NCBI GenBank assembly: GCA_013388435.1
Contig: JACAFE010000064.1
Coordinates: forward strand, 1-48,236
Direction of reading: 5' to 3'
Length of the DNA: 48,236 bases
From: Nitrospirota bacterium
Lineage (GTDB): Bacteria; Nitrospirota; Thermodesulfovibrionia; Thermodesulfovibrionales; SM23-35
How positions within the stretch are numbered: the stretch's first letter is position 1; each line of letters opens with the position of its first letter. A program made the position numbers and the translations under genes. This document shows positions 1 to 9,735 of this stretch, in pieces. The notes below the pieces were generated by a model. The model saw nothing but the letters and a program-made list of their open reading frames with translations, did no database searches and had not been told where the DNA came from.

Positions 1-443
<443 letters not shown>

Positions 444-1032
444 GTATAGGTAATATCAAAATAAATATTTTTTGGTTCTCAGAAGGTTAACCAAAATAAT
501 TCAGACATTTCTTAAAAATTTTTTTAACTAACTTGCCTGAGGCGTGGGTGCCCTCAAAGGCGGGCGAATCCGCCTCAGGCGTATTATCTCAATAATTGTA
601 TGAAAATAGCACAAATGGCGATAACTCAATTTATAAAACAAAATAAACTACCTTTTTATAAGAACATGGATCTTATATTTAGATGTAGTTGCCTATTTTA
701 TTTCTGAGGCTTAAGCCTCGACTTCAGCCTCAGTAAAAAGAGACCCGTGATTTTTTTCCATAAATTGAGTTATCACCATTTGATTATGTTATTAGTTGGT
801 TACTATAAGCTCTTCGCTCTTCGCTATTTGCTATTTGTCTTCATCCTAAAGCCTTTAGCCTATTTCATTTTTTTAACATCTGCATTTTTTCAACTGTATT
901 TTTCAGGTAAATATAAAAGGCAGAAGATATCATATTCTGGCAATTATAAATAGGTCCGAGTTCTGGATGGGTATTAATGGTGCTCTTTTATATTCAGGTT
1001 ATAATTAGCATTCCAAAATAATGCAAGGATGA
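444..1032. other. Non-coding interval with GC-rich palindromes
   Basis: This 589-base gap between katG and the phoR-like gene (convergent) holds no convincing gene. It contains a 10-bp inverted repeat GCCTGAGGCG (535-544) / CGCCTCAGGC (571-580), a 14-bp palindrome GAGGCTTAAGCCTC (706-719), and CTGAGGC (704-710) / GCCTCAG (727-733). These GC-rich blocks stand out from the AT-rich surroundings. From about 780 to 900 the sequence is pyrimidine-rich with short slippage-like repeats such as GCTCTTCGCTCTTCGCTATT. Confidence 0.7.
535..733. repeat. Cluster of GCCTCAG palindromes (REP-like)
   Basis: The core GCCTCAG, or its complement CTGAGGC, occurs four times in 200 bases: at 536-543 in CCTGAGGC, 572-579, 704-710 and 727-733, with a fifth partial copy at 715-719. 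They form two possible hairpins, 535-580 with a 26-nt loop and 704-733. The position after the katG stop is typical of REP-type palindromes or of mRNA 3'-end stabilisers. No T-tract follows either hairpin, so these are not simple intrinsic terminators. Confidence 0.45.
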
Positions 1033-2802
1033 CTAATTATCTGAAATAATTATGTGCACTTTTGTTCCTTGTCCTTCAATGCTTTCGATGCGCATTTCCC
1101 AGCCGTGTGCCTTGACAAGATGTTTTACTATCGCAAGCCCGAGACCGGTCCCTCCAAGTTCTCTTGAGCGGGCTTTATCAACCCGATAAAATCTTTCCCC
1201 TAAACGAGACAAATATTTACTTGGTATGCCGATTCCTGTATCTTCAACAATAATTTCAGGATATCTTTTTGCTTCATCTTGTATTGATTTTGAATGCTGG
1301 ATTTTGATTATAATTCCGCCACTGTTGGTAAATTTTATTCCATTATCAACAAGGTTCATAAGTATTTGAATCAAGCGATCTCTATCAGCTTTTATGTTTA
1401 TAATGTCTGAAGATATTTCTTGTTTAAGGTATAAACCTTTTGAATTTGCTTTTTCAGAAAGGGTCTCAATAACATGATTAATAATATCAACCAAATTCAC
1501 ATCCGTTTTTTTAATTGCAATATCTCCAAGTTCAATGCCGGATAAAGTCAGAAGGTCGTTAACAAGACAATTTAAACGTTCGCTGTTTGCTTTAATTGTC
1601 TCAAGAAATTTTCTTGCATTTTCCCTGTCATCTATTGCACCGTCAAGCAAGGTCTCGGCAAAACCCTGTATCGCAGTAATAGGCGTTTTTATCTCATGTG
1701 ACACATTTGCAACAAAATCTTTTCTGACCTCTTCAAGCTTTCTAAGTCTTGTAATATCGTGAAAAGTCAGAACAACCCCTGATAGTTTTCGAGGGTCTTC
1801 GAATGAATGAAATGGAGAAGCTGTAGCTACAATAAAAAGTTCTTTTGGACTGGAAATTGCAAGCTCTTTTGATATTCTGTCGTCTTTATCCGCAACAATA
1901 TCAATCATTTCCATTAATTCAGGTTTGCGAAATGCTTCAAGAAGGGTTTTACCTTCAATAGTAGAATTAATTCCGAAAAGCTCCTTAATGGAATTATTAT
2001 GCATCATTATCTTGCCTTTTAAATCTGCAAACACAAGACCATCGGACAAGTTATGAATTATCGCTTCAACTTTCTTCTTTTCATCTTCACTCTGCTTGAG
2101 TCTTTTATGAAGTTCTTCAGCCATTTTACTAATATTCATCCCGAGTTGTCCGAGTTCATCTTTTGCATTAAGAAATAATCTTCGTTTAAAATTGCCTTCA
2201 GCAACATCCTTTGAAAACTCAGCAATTTCTTCTATTGTTTTAGTAACCTTTCTTGTTTGAATAAGGCCTACCATTAATGCAATAAAAGAAATCAATAGTG
2301 AAATAGATATTATTCTGTATCTTATTTCATTAACTGATTTTATTATTTCATTTAAAGGCATGGAAAGCCTTAAATATTTTTTTTGACCGTCGTTTATTAA
2401 TAATGCAAAATAAAACTGATCATGGTTGAGAGTATGACTGAATCTTATTGAGCTTCCAGTTCCGCTGATATTAGCTTCTTTTATCTCAGGCCTGTCAGCA
2501 TGATTTTCCATATGTTCAGATGGCTCATCAGAATCTCCTATAACCTTCCCGTCAGAATCTATTAATGTTACTCTTGCACCGGTTATTTTTTTATAATGCT
2601 TGCAAAAATCATCAAGATTTCCTGAAAAAGATTCAGGTATTGTTTCTTGAATAATGTTGGCTTGTATTAAAAGGTTTTCCTTAAGGTTATTTAAGTAATT
2701 TTGTTTAATCTCTTTTGAGAGATATAATTCCAATGAAATCAATAAAAGTGGGGCAAAAACTATATATGCAAAAAGAATCTTTTTAAAAAGTGACTTATTC
2801 AT
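1033..2802 (-). CDS. phoR: PhoR-type sensor histidine kinase
   Basis: A 589-residue membrane sensor kinase. A first membrane segment at about 10-28 is followed by a periplasmic region to about 163, a second membrane segment at about 164-182, HAMP at about 185-238, PAS at about 245-355, HisKA with the H-box FVANVSHEIKTP (phospho-acceptor H369), and HATPase_c with N-box NLVDNGIKFT (about 483-492), DTGIGIP (521-527) and GGTGLGLAIVK (550-560). This order is that of PhoR/VicK-type kinases, which phosphorylate a partner OmpR/PhoB-family regulator. The start overlaps the end of the upstream regulator gene by 4 bp (ATGA), so the two are translationally coupled. A PhoR role in phosphate sensing fits the regulator and the Pit and porin genes nearby, but the long periplasmic loop is larger than in E. 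coli PhoR, so another ligand is possible. Confidence 0.85.
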   Translation of the reverse strand: MNKSLFKKILFAYIVFAPLLLISLELYLSKEIKQNYLNNLKENLLIQANIIQETIPESFSGNLDDFCKHYKKITGARVTLIDSDGKVIGDSDEPSEHMENHADRPEIKEANISGTGSSIRFSHTLNHDQFYFALLINDGQKKYLRLSMPLNEIIKSVNEIRYRIISISLLISFIALMVGLIQTRKVTKTIEEIAEFSKDVAEGNFKRRLFLNAKDELGQLGMNISKMAEELHKRLKQSEDEKKKVEAIIHNLSDGLVFADLKGKIMMHNNSIKELFGINSTIEGKTLLEAFRKPELMEMIDIVADKDDRISKELAISSPKELFIVATASPFHSFEDPRKLSGVVLTFHDITRLRKLEEVRKDFVANVSHEIKTPITAIQGFAETLLDGAIDDRENARKFLETIKANSERLNCLVNDLLTLSGIELGDIAIKKTDVNLVDIINHVIETLSEKANSKGLYLKQEISSDIINIKADRDRLIQILMNLVDNGIKFTNSGGIIIKIQHSKSIQDEAKRYPEIIVEDTGIGIPSKYLSRLGERFYRVDKARSRELGGTGLGLAIVKHLVKAHGWEMRIESIEGQGTKVHIIISDN

Positions 2803-3502
2803 CCCTGATTTGCTTCAAAAAAATAGCCAATTCCACGAAGGGTTTTTATATATCTTGGTTTAGCAGGATCTTCTTCTATGCTTGAACGAAGCCGCCTTAT
2901 ATGCACATCAACCGTTCGTGGCTCAACAAATGCTTCATCCCTCCATACTGCATCGAGGAGTTGATCTCTGCTGAAAACTCTCCCTTTTCTTTCAGCAAGA
3001 TACACAAGAAGTTTAAACTCAGTAGCACTCAATTTCACCTGATTTCCACTTACGTTTACAATATATCTTTCTTTATCAATTTCTAAATTTCCTATTTTTA
3101 GTATTTTCTCTGGTTCAGATTTTTGTATTGTTCTTCTTAATATAGCTTTGACCCTTGCAATAAGTTCACGCGGGCTGAATGGTTTTGTTATATAATCATC
3201 AGCACCCATCTCAAGTCCTAATATTTTATCTATCTCTTCAGATTTAGCAGTAAGCATAATTATAGGTATTTTTGAAGTTTTTGGGTCATTCCTTAAAATT
3301 TTGCAAAGCTCCATTCCCTGAATGCCGGGGAGCATTAAATCAAGGATTACGAGGTCATATAAGTGCTTTTGAATTTTTGATAGGCCTGATTCACCGTCTG
3401 AAGCTGTATCAATAGAAAATCCTTCTTTTTTCAGATTATAAACAATAAGATCCCTAATATCAGATTCATCATCTATAACTATTATATGTTTTGGAGTTTC
3501 CA

Positions 3503-3503
<1 letters not shown>
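2799..3503 (-). CDS. phoB: PhoB-type DNA-binding response regulator
   Basis: 234 residues with an N-terminal receiver (acidic pair D11-D12, phospho-acceptor D55 in LVILDLMLPG, conserved K107 in ITKPFSP) and a C-terminal OmpR/PhoB winged helix (about 130-230; motifs LSATEFKLLVYLAER, FSRDQLLDAVW, RTVDVHIRRLR, RGIGYFF). It would bind tandem direct repeats in target promoters once phosphorylated by the kinase encoded just downstream. The ATG shares one base with the galE stop (TAATG), and its own 3' end overlaps the kinase start by 4 bp, so galE-phoB-phoR form one translationally coupled unit. The sequence is close to PhoB, but neither pstSCAB nor phoU is in the window, so phosphate control is inferred. 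Confidence 0.87.
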
Positions 3504-4498
<995 letters not shown>

Positions 4499-4504
4499 CT
4501 AACT

Positions 4505-4513
4505 AATATAACA
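4505..4513 (-). promoter_or_regulatory. Extended -10 promoter element of galE
   Basis: On the minus strand TGTTATATT matches the extended -10 form TGnTATAnT and ends 6 nt before the galE ATG. The same 9-mer sits at the same distance before mnmA (11719-11727). No Shine-Dalgarno sequence lies between, and no good -35 is visible, as is common with extended -10 promoters. Confidence 0.5.
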
Positions 4514-4603
4514 TTTCTAATTCAAATGCTGCAGCAGCATCATGATTAAGGATGGTTTGATAAAAGATATAAACACAAAAACAGTTGCTATCAAAGAAAT
4601 TTG

Positions 4604-4678
4604 TGGAGCCGGTGGGGGGAGTCGAACCCCCGGCCAGCTGATTACGAATCAGCTGCTCTGCCTCTGAGCTACACCGGC
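4604..4678 (-). tRNA. tRNA-Thr (anticodon CGT)
   Basis: The minus strand folds as a complete cloverleaf. The acceptor stem is GCCGGTG/CACCGGC, the D arm contains GTAGCTCAGAGGCAGAGC, and the anticodon stem GCTGA/TCAGC closes the loop TTCGTAA (anticodon CGT, reading ACG). The T arm is GGGGG-TTCGACT-CCCCC, the discriminator is T, and CCA is encoded (4604-4606). The gene stands alone between galE and the terminator behind the porin gene. Confidence 0.95.
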
Positions 4679-4739
4679 AAATGCTATCAACTATAACTTT
4701 ATAATTCTAATTCACTTAGAGTTATCCTTGCAAGGCTGC

Positions 4740-4774
4740 AAAAAAATAGGGAGAAAACCTTCTGGCTTTCTCCC
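4740..4774 (-). terminator. Intrinsic terminator of the porin gene
   Basis: Read on the minus strand, an 8-bp stem GGGAGAAA (from 4774) / TTTCTCCC (to 4749) with a 10-nt loop is followed by TATTTTTTT. It lies about 80 bases after the porin stop and before tRNA-Thr, so it separates the two transcripts. Confidence 0.8.
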
Positions 4775-4853
4775 TTAATCCTAATTTGGGGAGTCAGGAT
4801 TGAAGCGTGCCGTATTTAGCTAATAAAAAAGTTTGATTTCAGAATATTTATTC

Positions 4854-6311
4854 TTAAAATTGTGCATAAACACCTAAGTACCAAACTAAAGTAGAGTCTT
4901 CCCATTTCTTAGTTTTAAAATATGCCTTTAAAGCATCATCTGCTTTTACATAATCAGCACCTATTCCAACCCGGGTAGCATCATTAAACCAGTATGATAG
5001 ACAGGCTCCATAACGCTGATAAACAAGGTCTTTTTTGGTTACACCCTCGGTATTTTTGTATTCACCATCAATATTTATATGTTCATATCTAAATCCTATC
5101 CCGGGAAATCCCATCCATATCTTTTCTCCATAAATAAGATGAGCATCTGCATAAGTAGTCCATGCGTCTCCTTTTTCATAGCCATCATCAGTCTGATAAA
5201 AATGTGTATTAGCAAAATTCATGTAACCAAGTTCTAAACCTGTTATATATTTCCCGAATAACTTTTCAAATGAAAAGTCAGCAGCCCATGCATCTCTGCT
5301 TAAAGAAGATTCACCATATTTAGATTGGTCAGCTCCATTTAAATGCTTCTCATGGTGATATCCGATTCCAAAAGTCATGGTATCCATTTTACCAAGGTAT
5401 GTCTGTTTAACCCTTAAAGATGGATCGGAAACAGTTCCTTCAGATTTAAAACCAAACATTGTAGGAGTAAATTCTATTCTCGCATCATATTCCAAGCTTC
5501 TTTTATCCTTTACAGATTCACCGGTTGCAATAGTCGCATCGCCAAATCCACCTGTTAAACTCCAGACTTTGTTAGATTTTGATCTATCTTCATTAGCTAT
5601 CCCTACATAATATTTAAACATACCTTCTTTTATTGACCCTTTAACAACTGCTTCATAATCATTTCTTTTAAAAGGATCTGAGCTTCTATAACCACCCACA
5701 TAAGGATTAACAGCCCTTAAAGCATCTTTAAATTGCGTTGGAAGGAAATAGTTCCCATCGCTTGACATAACAGGACTCTGATGGCGCGCTGTAAAATTGT
5801 GCCTGCTGAATGGTACTCTTGTTTGGCCTATCTCTAATACAAGTTCGGGAAGTAAAGTAAATTGAACCGCTGCCTCCCACAGGTTAACAGAATAATTTTC
5901 ACTCTCATTGGCATCGAGCATGCCGTAAAATTGGATTAGTTTTCCATACTCACCTTTTGCGCCAAGTCTAAATTTATAAATCTCAAAATAATTATTTCTA
6001 TAATCGTGCTCTTTATCCTCGTCTCTGTTCAGATAAAAAGCTCTAATCTGAGCGGAAAGATCCACTTTCGGTAACTTTTTTTCTCCTTTATCAGTTACTT
6101 TCTCAACGTCAATAACCTTCTTTTCTGTTTCAGCAACTTTTGTGGTTGTCTCTGCCTGTTTTTTCTCAAGGTCTTCTATTCTCTTAAGAAGTTTTTGAAC
6201 CTCAGATTTAAGTTGTTCGACCTCCTTTGAAGAATCTGCTGCTAAGGCAGGGATGACAGATAAAGAAAACAAGAATAGAAATGCAAATAAAAGCCCACAT
6301 ACCCGTTTCAC
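4854..6311 (-). CDS. Outer-membrane porin with N-terminal coiled coil
   Basis: 485 residues. A signal peptide (about 1-24, positively charged start, hydrophobic FAFLFLFSLSVIP, cleavage after PALA) is followed by a heptad-rich coiled coil at about 28-75 (EVEQLKSEVQKLLKRIEDLEK). A long beta-barrel region follows, with alternating aromatic strands and a final C-terminal phenylalanine (WYLGVYAQF), the usual outer-membrane insertion signal. It resembles the phosphate-selective porin O/P family. Translation most likely starts at GTG (6309-6311), preceded at proper distance by AAGGAGG. Downstream is a clear terminator. The nearby PhoBR pair and Pit permease make an anion or phosphate pore plausible, but specificity cannot be read from the sequence. 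Confidence 0.85.
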   Translation of the reverse strand: MKRVCGLLFAFLFLFSLSVIPALAADSSKEVEQLKSEVQKLLKRIEDLEKKQAETTTKVAETEKKVIDVEKVTDKGEKKLPKVDLSAQIRAFYLNRDEDKEHDYRNNYFEIYKFRLGAKGEYGKLIQFYGMLDANESENYSVNLWEAAVQFTLLPELVLEIGQTRVPFSRHNFTARHQSPVMSSDGNYFLPTQFKDALRAVNPYVGGYRSSDPFKRNDYEAVVKGSIKEGMFKYYVGIANEDRSKSNKVWSLTGGFGDATIATGESVKDKRSLEYDARIEFTPTMFGFKSEGTVSDPSLRVKQTYLGKMDTMTFGIGYHHEKHLNGADQSKYGESSLSRDAWAADFSFEKLFGKYITGLELGYMNFANTHFYQTDDGYEKGDAWTTYADAHLIYGEKIWMGFPGIGFRYEHINIDGEYKNTEGVTKKDLVYQRYGACLSYWFNDATRVGIGADYVKADDALKAYFKTKKWEDSTLVWYLGVYAQF

Positions 6312-6619
6312 AACATAACCTCCTTTTATGAAATTTTTTAAATCAAAAATTTTGCAGGTTTAATAAATTCCTGTTCCTTTTCAAAACTGTAAATTATACA
6401 ATATTCTTAAACTTTATGTGCTTATTATTTCATATCTTTATAATCTTTATACATGAAAGCAATAATTATACCAATATAAAATTCCCTTAAAAAACAAAGA
6501 TTTTTTTCTGAATGCTTTTTTAATATGAAACAATTTGAGGCAGTATTTTTTATTCTATTAGATAATCTGGTTAACAAATCAATGCAACAATTAATTTCAT
6601 AGGATTAATTTGTTTCATA
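6312..6619. other. AT-rich upstream region of the porin gene
   Basis: This 308-base gap lies upstream of the porin and just downstream of the DUF4912 gene, both on the minus strand. It holds a minus-strand TATAAT (6393-6398) without a good -35, and a perfect 9-bp tandem repeat ATCTTTATA x2 at 6434-6451. No open frame of note is present. An activator-dependent promoter for the porin is a reasonable guess. Confidence 0.5.
6434..6451 (-). promoter_or_regulatory. 9-bp tandem direct repeat upstream of porin promoter
   Basis: ATCTTTATA occurs twice head to tail (TATAAAGAT on the coding strand), 123-140 bases before the porin start and 36 bases before a possible -10. OmpR/PhoB regulators bind short direct repeats, although PhoB boxes usually have an 11-bp period and sit closer to the -10. 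The link to PhoB is therefore speculative. Confidence 0.3.
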
Positions 6620-7897
6620 CTAATATCCGGGTTTTGAAGGGTGCTCAATATAAATTTCAATTTTTTTCTCAGGAAAAATAATTTCAGGAGTTGTAACATC
6701 ATTAGACCTTGCTACAGATATAAAAATACCTTCACTAAAAATAATACCTATATCAGCAATATATTTTTTGCCGGGTAAAACATCTATATACATATCGCCA
6801 ATTCTTTGAGATACTTTCTTTTCTAAAAATAAAGGCAGTTCTTCGCAGGTCGGGTCATTATCAGTTATATCATAAATTTTAAGTGTTAGTTCGCCTTTGA
6901 AAATTTTGAGCGTATCTTCTTTTACCTCCCAGAAAGAAAAAAGCCTGTAAGGATCAACTACAATCAAAGTTATTCCATTTTCTCCATATTCAGAAGGTAA
7001 TGTTTCAACAGGAGATACAGGATATTTAATTATTTCACCTTTTGTCCCGGGTTCTTTTCTTTCGGGTATCTCTTTTTTGATTTGCAATGCACTTCTTTCG
7101 GTTTCTATGGCACGTTCTTTGAGAGCTTCTTGCTCGAGCTCCTTTATTGAAAAAATAGATATCTTTTCAGTTTTCTTTGTTTTTTCTATTTTTTGTTCTC
7201 TGGTTTTCTTTTCTTCTCTTACTCTTTTCTTTTCTTTTACAGTTTCTAAAGGTCTTTTTACTTCAATAGTTGCCTTTTTTATTCTTATACTTTCTGTCTT
7301 TTTTAACTTTGGTGCTTCTTTTTCTTTTGCTTCCCTGACAGTTTTTTCTTTTTTAATCTCTATCTTTTTAGGAATTAATATTTTTGCTGCCTTTGCTTTT
7401 TTTATCTTTACTGAAGGCATTTGTTTTTTGGTTGGTATTTTTTCTTTTCTTGTTTTTGTGGAAGCTAAAGCTTTTTTTCCAGTTATTTTGACTTCTGGTT
7501 CTTTCTCCGCTTCTTTTTTAACTGAAACGAGTTTCTTGATTTGCGTCGGTTTCTTTAAAGATTTTTTTTCTTTTTTTAATTTCTCATGCCTTTTATTCTT
7601 CAATTTCTCAGGTTTTTTTTCAGCGATTTTCCTAACTTTTTTTATAGTAGTTTTTGTTTTAGGCGCAGGTTTAATTTCTTTCTTGGAAACAATTTTCTGA
7701 ACCTTTGCAGGCTTGGCTTTTTCTTTTTTTATTCTGGTAACAGAAGAAATATTTTTCTCAATTTTGCCGGAAGTCTTTTTAGAAGTCTGCTTTTTTATTT
7801 TTCCCGTAGATTTTTTGTTCCGGGCTTCTGTTTTTCTGGCAGAATACTTTTTAATGGTTTTAGTAGTAGATTTCTTAACAGGAGATTTCTTCTTCAT
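6620..7897 (-). CDS. Lysine-rich protein with C-terminal DUF4912 domain
   Basis: 425 residues in two very different parts. Residues 1 to about 290 are low-complexity, dominated by Lys, with Thr, Glu, Ile and Pro, very basic and probably disordered (KKSPVKKSTTKTIKKYSARK at the start), like histone H1 tails. From about 300 the sequence becomes a folded domain with the DUF4912 hallmarks: LPSEYGENGITLIVVDPYRL, FSFWEV, then LTLKIYDITD and YIADIGII. DUF4912 has no established function and occurs in many Nitrospirota, Bacillota and cyanobacteria. A strong TCCGGAGGTGA precedes the ATG. The gene is divergent from bioW. The basic tail might bind nucleic acid or a polyanion, but this is inference. The antisense strand of the tail is open in long frames only because of its composition. 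Confidence 0.8.
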   Translation of the reverse strand: MKKKSPVKKSTTKTIKKYSARKTEARNKKSTGKIKKQTSKKTSGKIEKNISSVTRIKKEKAKPAKVQKIVSKKEIKPAPKTKTTIKKVRKIAEKKPEKLKNKRHEKLKKEKKSLKKPTQIKKLVSVKKEAEKEPEVKITGKKALASTKTRKEKIPTKKQMPSVKIKKAKAAKILIPKKIEIKKEKTVREAKEKEAPKLKKTESIRIKKATIEVKRPLETVKEKKRVREEKKTREQKIEKTKKTEKISIFSIKELEQEALKERAIETERSALQIKKEIPERKEPGTKGEIIKYPVSPVETLPSEYGENGITLIVVDPYRLFSFWEVKEDTLKIFKGELTLKIYDITDNDPTCEELPLFLEKKVSQRIGDMYIDVLPGKKYIADIGIIFSEGIFISVARSNDVTTPEIIFPEKKIEIYIEHPSKPGY

Positions 7898-7959
7898 TTG
7901 TCACCTCCGGAATTAATTGCTATATTTTAACAAAATTCATAATTTTTACAAGCTTTATA

Positions 7960-7988
7960 TTCAAATATATATCTTCCTAAGTTATAAT
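7960..7988 (+). promoter_or_regulatory. bioW promoter, probably leaderless
   Basis: TTCAAA (7960-7965), a 17-bp spacer and a perfect TATAAT (7983-7988) lie directly before bioW, with only 8 nt between the -10 and the ATG. Transcription would start at or next to the ATG, and no ribosome binding site exists in the gap. Confidence 0.6.
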
Positions 7989-7996
7989 CATTTGTT

Positions 7997-8827
7997 ATGA
8001 AAGAATTAGTCAGCATACGAATGAGGGCTTCAAAAGAAGTTGCTCATAATAAAATAAAGTCTGCACAGGATAATAATATTCACATATCAGGTGCTGAAGG
8101 TTTATATAAATTAGAGGATATAAATAAAGTAGTTAAAGATTATATAGAAAGGGCATTAAACCACTCAAGAGGAAAACCTGACAGAATTGTTATTACCATC
8201 GAAAATATCGCAGAAAAACCTTTATATATCAGAGCATTGCCTGTTACTACATTAAGAATAAAATCCATATTTGATGCTGAAATAGCAGTTAAAAAATTAC
8301 TCCTTTTTCATGGTATTTCTTTAGAGGCAATTTCAACTGCTTTTGAAATTCTTCATAAAGAAAATATGAGAGGCGCTTCTTTAATCTCTTTTTCAAACAG
8401 TAAAAGACTTGAATATGATAAGCAGAGAGGAATAAGAGTTTCAAGGCTTGGCATAAGCAAGGAGGCAAAGAGAAAACTATCGCAGCAACTTTCAAAATTT
8501 AATATCAATAATGATACTGTAAAAGAAGCACTTATCCTTGCATCCAAAGTGGCATCATCAGGTAAAATAATTGCTGAAGTTTGCATTTCAGATGATCCTG
8601 ATTATACTACAGGGTATGTTGCATCATCAAAACTCGGATATTTAAGAATACCAAATATTAAAAAGAAAAATAGCAGGAGCGGAGGAAGAGTTTTTTTTGT
8701 AAAAGAAAGTGAAAATATTGAGAAAATAATCAGTTATCTCGAGAAAACACCTGTTATAATTAACAAAATTTCTCATTGCAGGGGAACATTAAACCTAAAT
8801 GAAATCATTGGTATTATTGATAAATAA
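7997..8827 (+). CDS. bioW: 6-carboxyhexanoate--CoA ligase (pimeloyl-CoA synthetase)
   Basis: 276 residues, close to the usual BioW length (about 230-260). BioW activates pimelate with ATP and CoA to pimeloyl-CoA, the entry point of biotin synthesis in organisms without the BioC/BioH route. Family signatures are SIRMRASKE at the N-terminus, HISGAEGLY, NHSRGKPDRIVI, LPVTTLR, MRGASLISF, RGIRVSRLG and DPDYTTGYVAS. The gene is divergent from the DUF4912 gene and its 3' end overlaps the next gene by 29 bp. None of the usual partners (bioF, bioA, bioD, bioB) is in the window, so the biotin genes must be scattered. The ATG follows a TATAAT by 8 nt with no ribosome binding site, suggesting a leaderless mRNA. 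Confidence 0.88.
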   Translation: MKELVSIRMRASKEVAHNKIKSAQDNNIHISGAEGLYKLEDINKVVKDYIERALNHSRGKPDRIVITIENIAEKPLYIRALPVTTLRIKSIFDAEIAVKKLLLFHGISLEAISTAFEILHKENMRGASLISFSNSKRLEYDKQRGIRVSRLGISKEAKRKLSQQLSKFNINNDTVKEALILASKVASSGKIIAEVCISDDPDYTTGYVASSKLGYLRIPNIKKKNSRSGGRVFFVKESENIEKIISYLEKTPVIINKISHCRGTLNLNEIIGIIDK

Positions 8828-9686
8828 TCCTGTTGCTAAAAAATCATCCGAAAATAAAATAAAACAGGCTTGCAGTATATTCACATCAAAAGGTTTTTCT
8901 GTAGAAGTTTTTGTCACAAAACAGAAAGGTGATGCTGAAAATTTTGCACGTAATTCACTTAAAGAAAATCCTGCCATAATTGTTGCTGCAGGCGGCGATG
9001 GAACTGTTAATGAAATTGCAAATGGAATTGTCGGATCGGAAATCCCTCTTGCAATACTTCCACTTGGCACTACCAATGTGCTGGCAAAAGAAATTGGCAT
9101 ACCCGAAGATATTAAAAGCGCAGTTAATATTGCAGCACAAAATTCATTCAAAAATATTTCAACTGGTAAAATAACCCTCTTAGAGTTTCCTGATATAACC
9201 AGATATTTTTTACTAATGGCTGGCATAGGTTATGATGGAGAAACTGTTTATAACATTGATGAGAACTTTAAAAAAATAACGGGTAAAGGAGCATATATTT
9301 TTAGCGGCATAAAGACTTTGATTAAATGGAATCAGGAAGAACTTGAATTTATAATCAATGGGAATAAATATTCAGCTTATTCAGCCATTATTGGCAAATC
9401 ATCAAAATATGGAGGGAATTTTCATGTAACGCCTGATGCAAAACTCACAGAGCATTTTTTTCAGTCAGCTTTATTCACTAAAAAAGGCAAATCAGATATG
9501 CTGAGATACATTTGGGGAATTCTTGCAGGAAAAATATCAAAAATAAAAGATGTAAATTTTATTGAATCCGACAATATTATTATTAAAGGGAATGCACATA
9601 TTCAAATTGATGGAGATTATCTTGGAAAAACACCTGCAAAAATTGAAATTGCAAAAGATGCTTTGAAATTAATTTATCCGAAATAA
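8799..9686 (+). CDS. Diacylglycerol/sphingosine-type lipid kinase (YegS/DagK family)
   Basis: 295 residues, the usual length for bacterial soluble DAG-kinase-fold enzymes. The nucleotide-binding signature GGDGTVNEI lies at about 65-73, preceded by LLINNPVAKK. LPLGTTNVLAKE, MAGIGYDGET and the C-terminal IQIDGDYLGKTPAKIEI are also typical. The family phosphorylates diacylglycerol, undecaprenol or related lipids with ATP at the membrane face. The substrate cannot be told here. The start ATG lies inside the end of bioW (29-bp overlap in another frame), so translation is likely coupled. The gene is convergent with the HD-domain gene downstream. No link between its product and biotin synthesis is known; co-transcription may be the only connection. 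Confidence 0.85.
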   Translation: MKSLVLLINNPVAKKSSENKIKQACSIFTSKGFSVEVFVTKQKGDAENFARNSLKENPAIIVAAGGDGTVNEIANGIVGSEIPLAILPLGTTNVLAKEIGIPEDIKSAVNIAAQNSFKNISTGKITLLEFPDITRYFLLMAGIGYDGETVYNIDENFKKITGKGAYIFSGIKTLIKWNQEELEFIINGNKYSAYSAIIGKSSKYGGNFHVTPDAKLTEHFFQSALFTKKGKSDMLRYIWGILAGKISKIKDVNFIESDNIIIKGNAHIQIDGDYLGKTPAKIEIAKDALKLIYPK

Positions 9687-9735
9687 CATCCTTGACGCTA
9701 AAAATGCAACCAACAAAATTTTTTTGTCTGTATTT

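Noticed and set aside
747-953. 68-codon open frame rich in hydrophobic residues
   Set aside because: It lies in low-complexity, slippage-like AT-rich DNA, has no ribosome binding site and no recognisable domain.
7077-7930. Three long plus-strand frames opposite the DUF4912 gene
   Set aside because: They are the antisense of the Lys-rich coding region, giving Phe/Ser/Leu-rich nonsense proteins; the minus-strand gene explains them.
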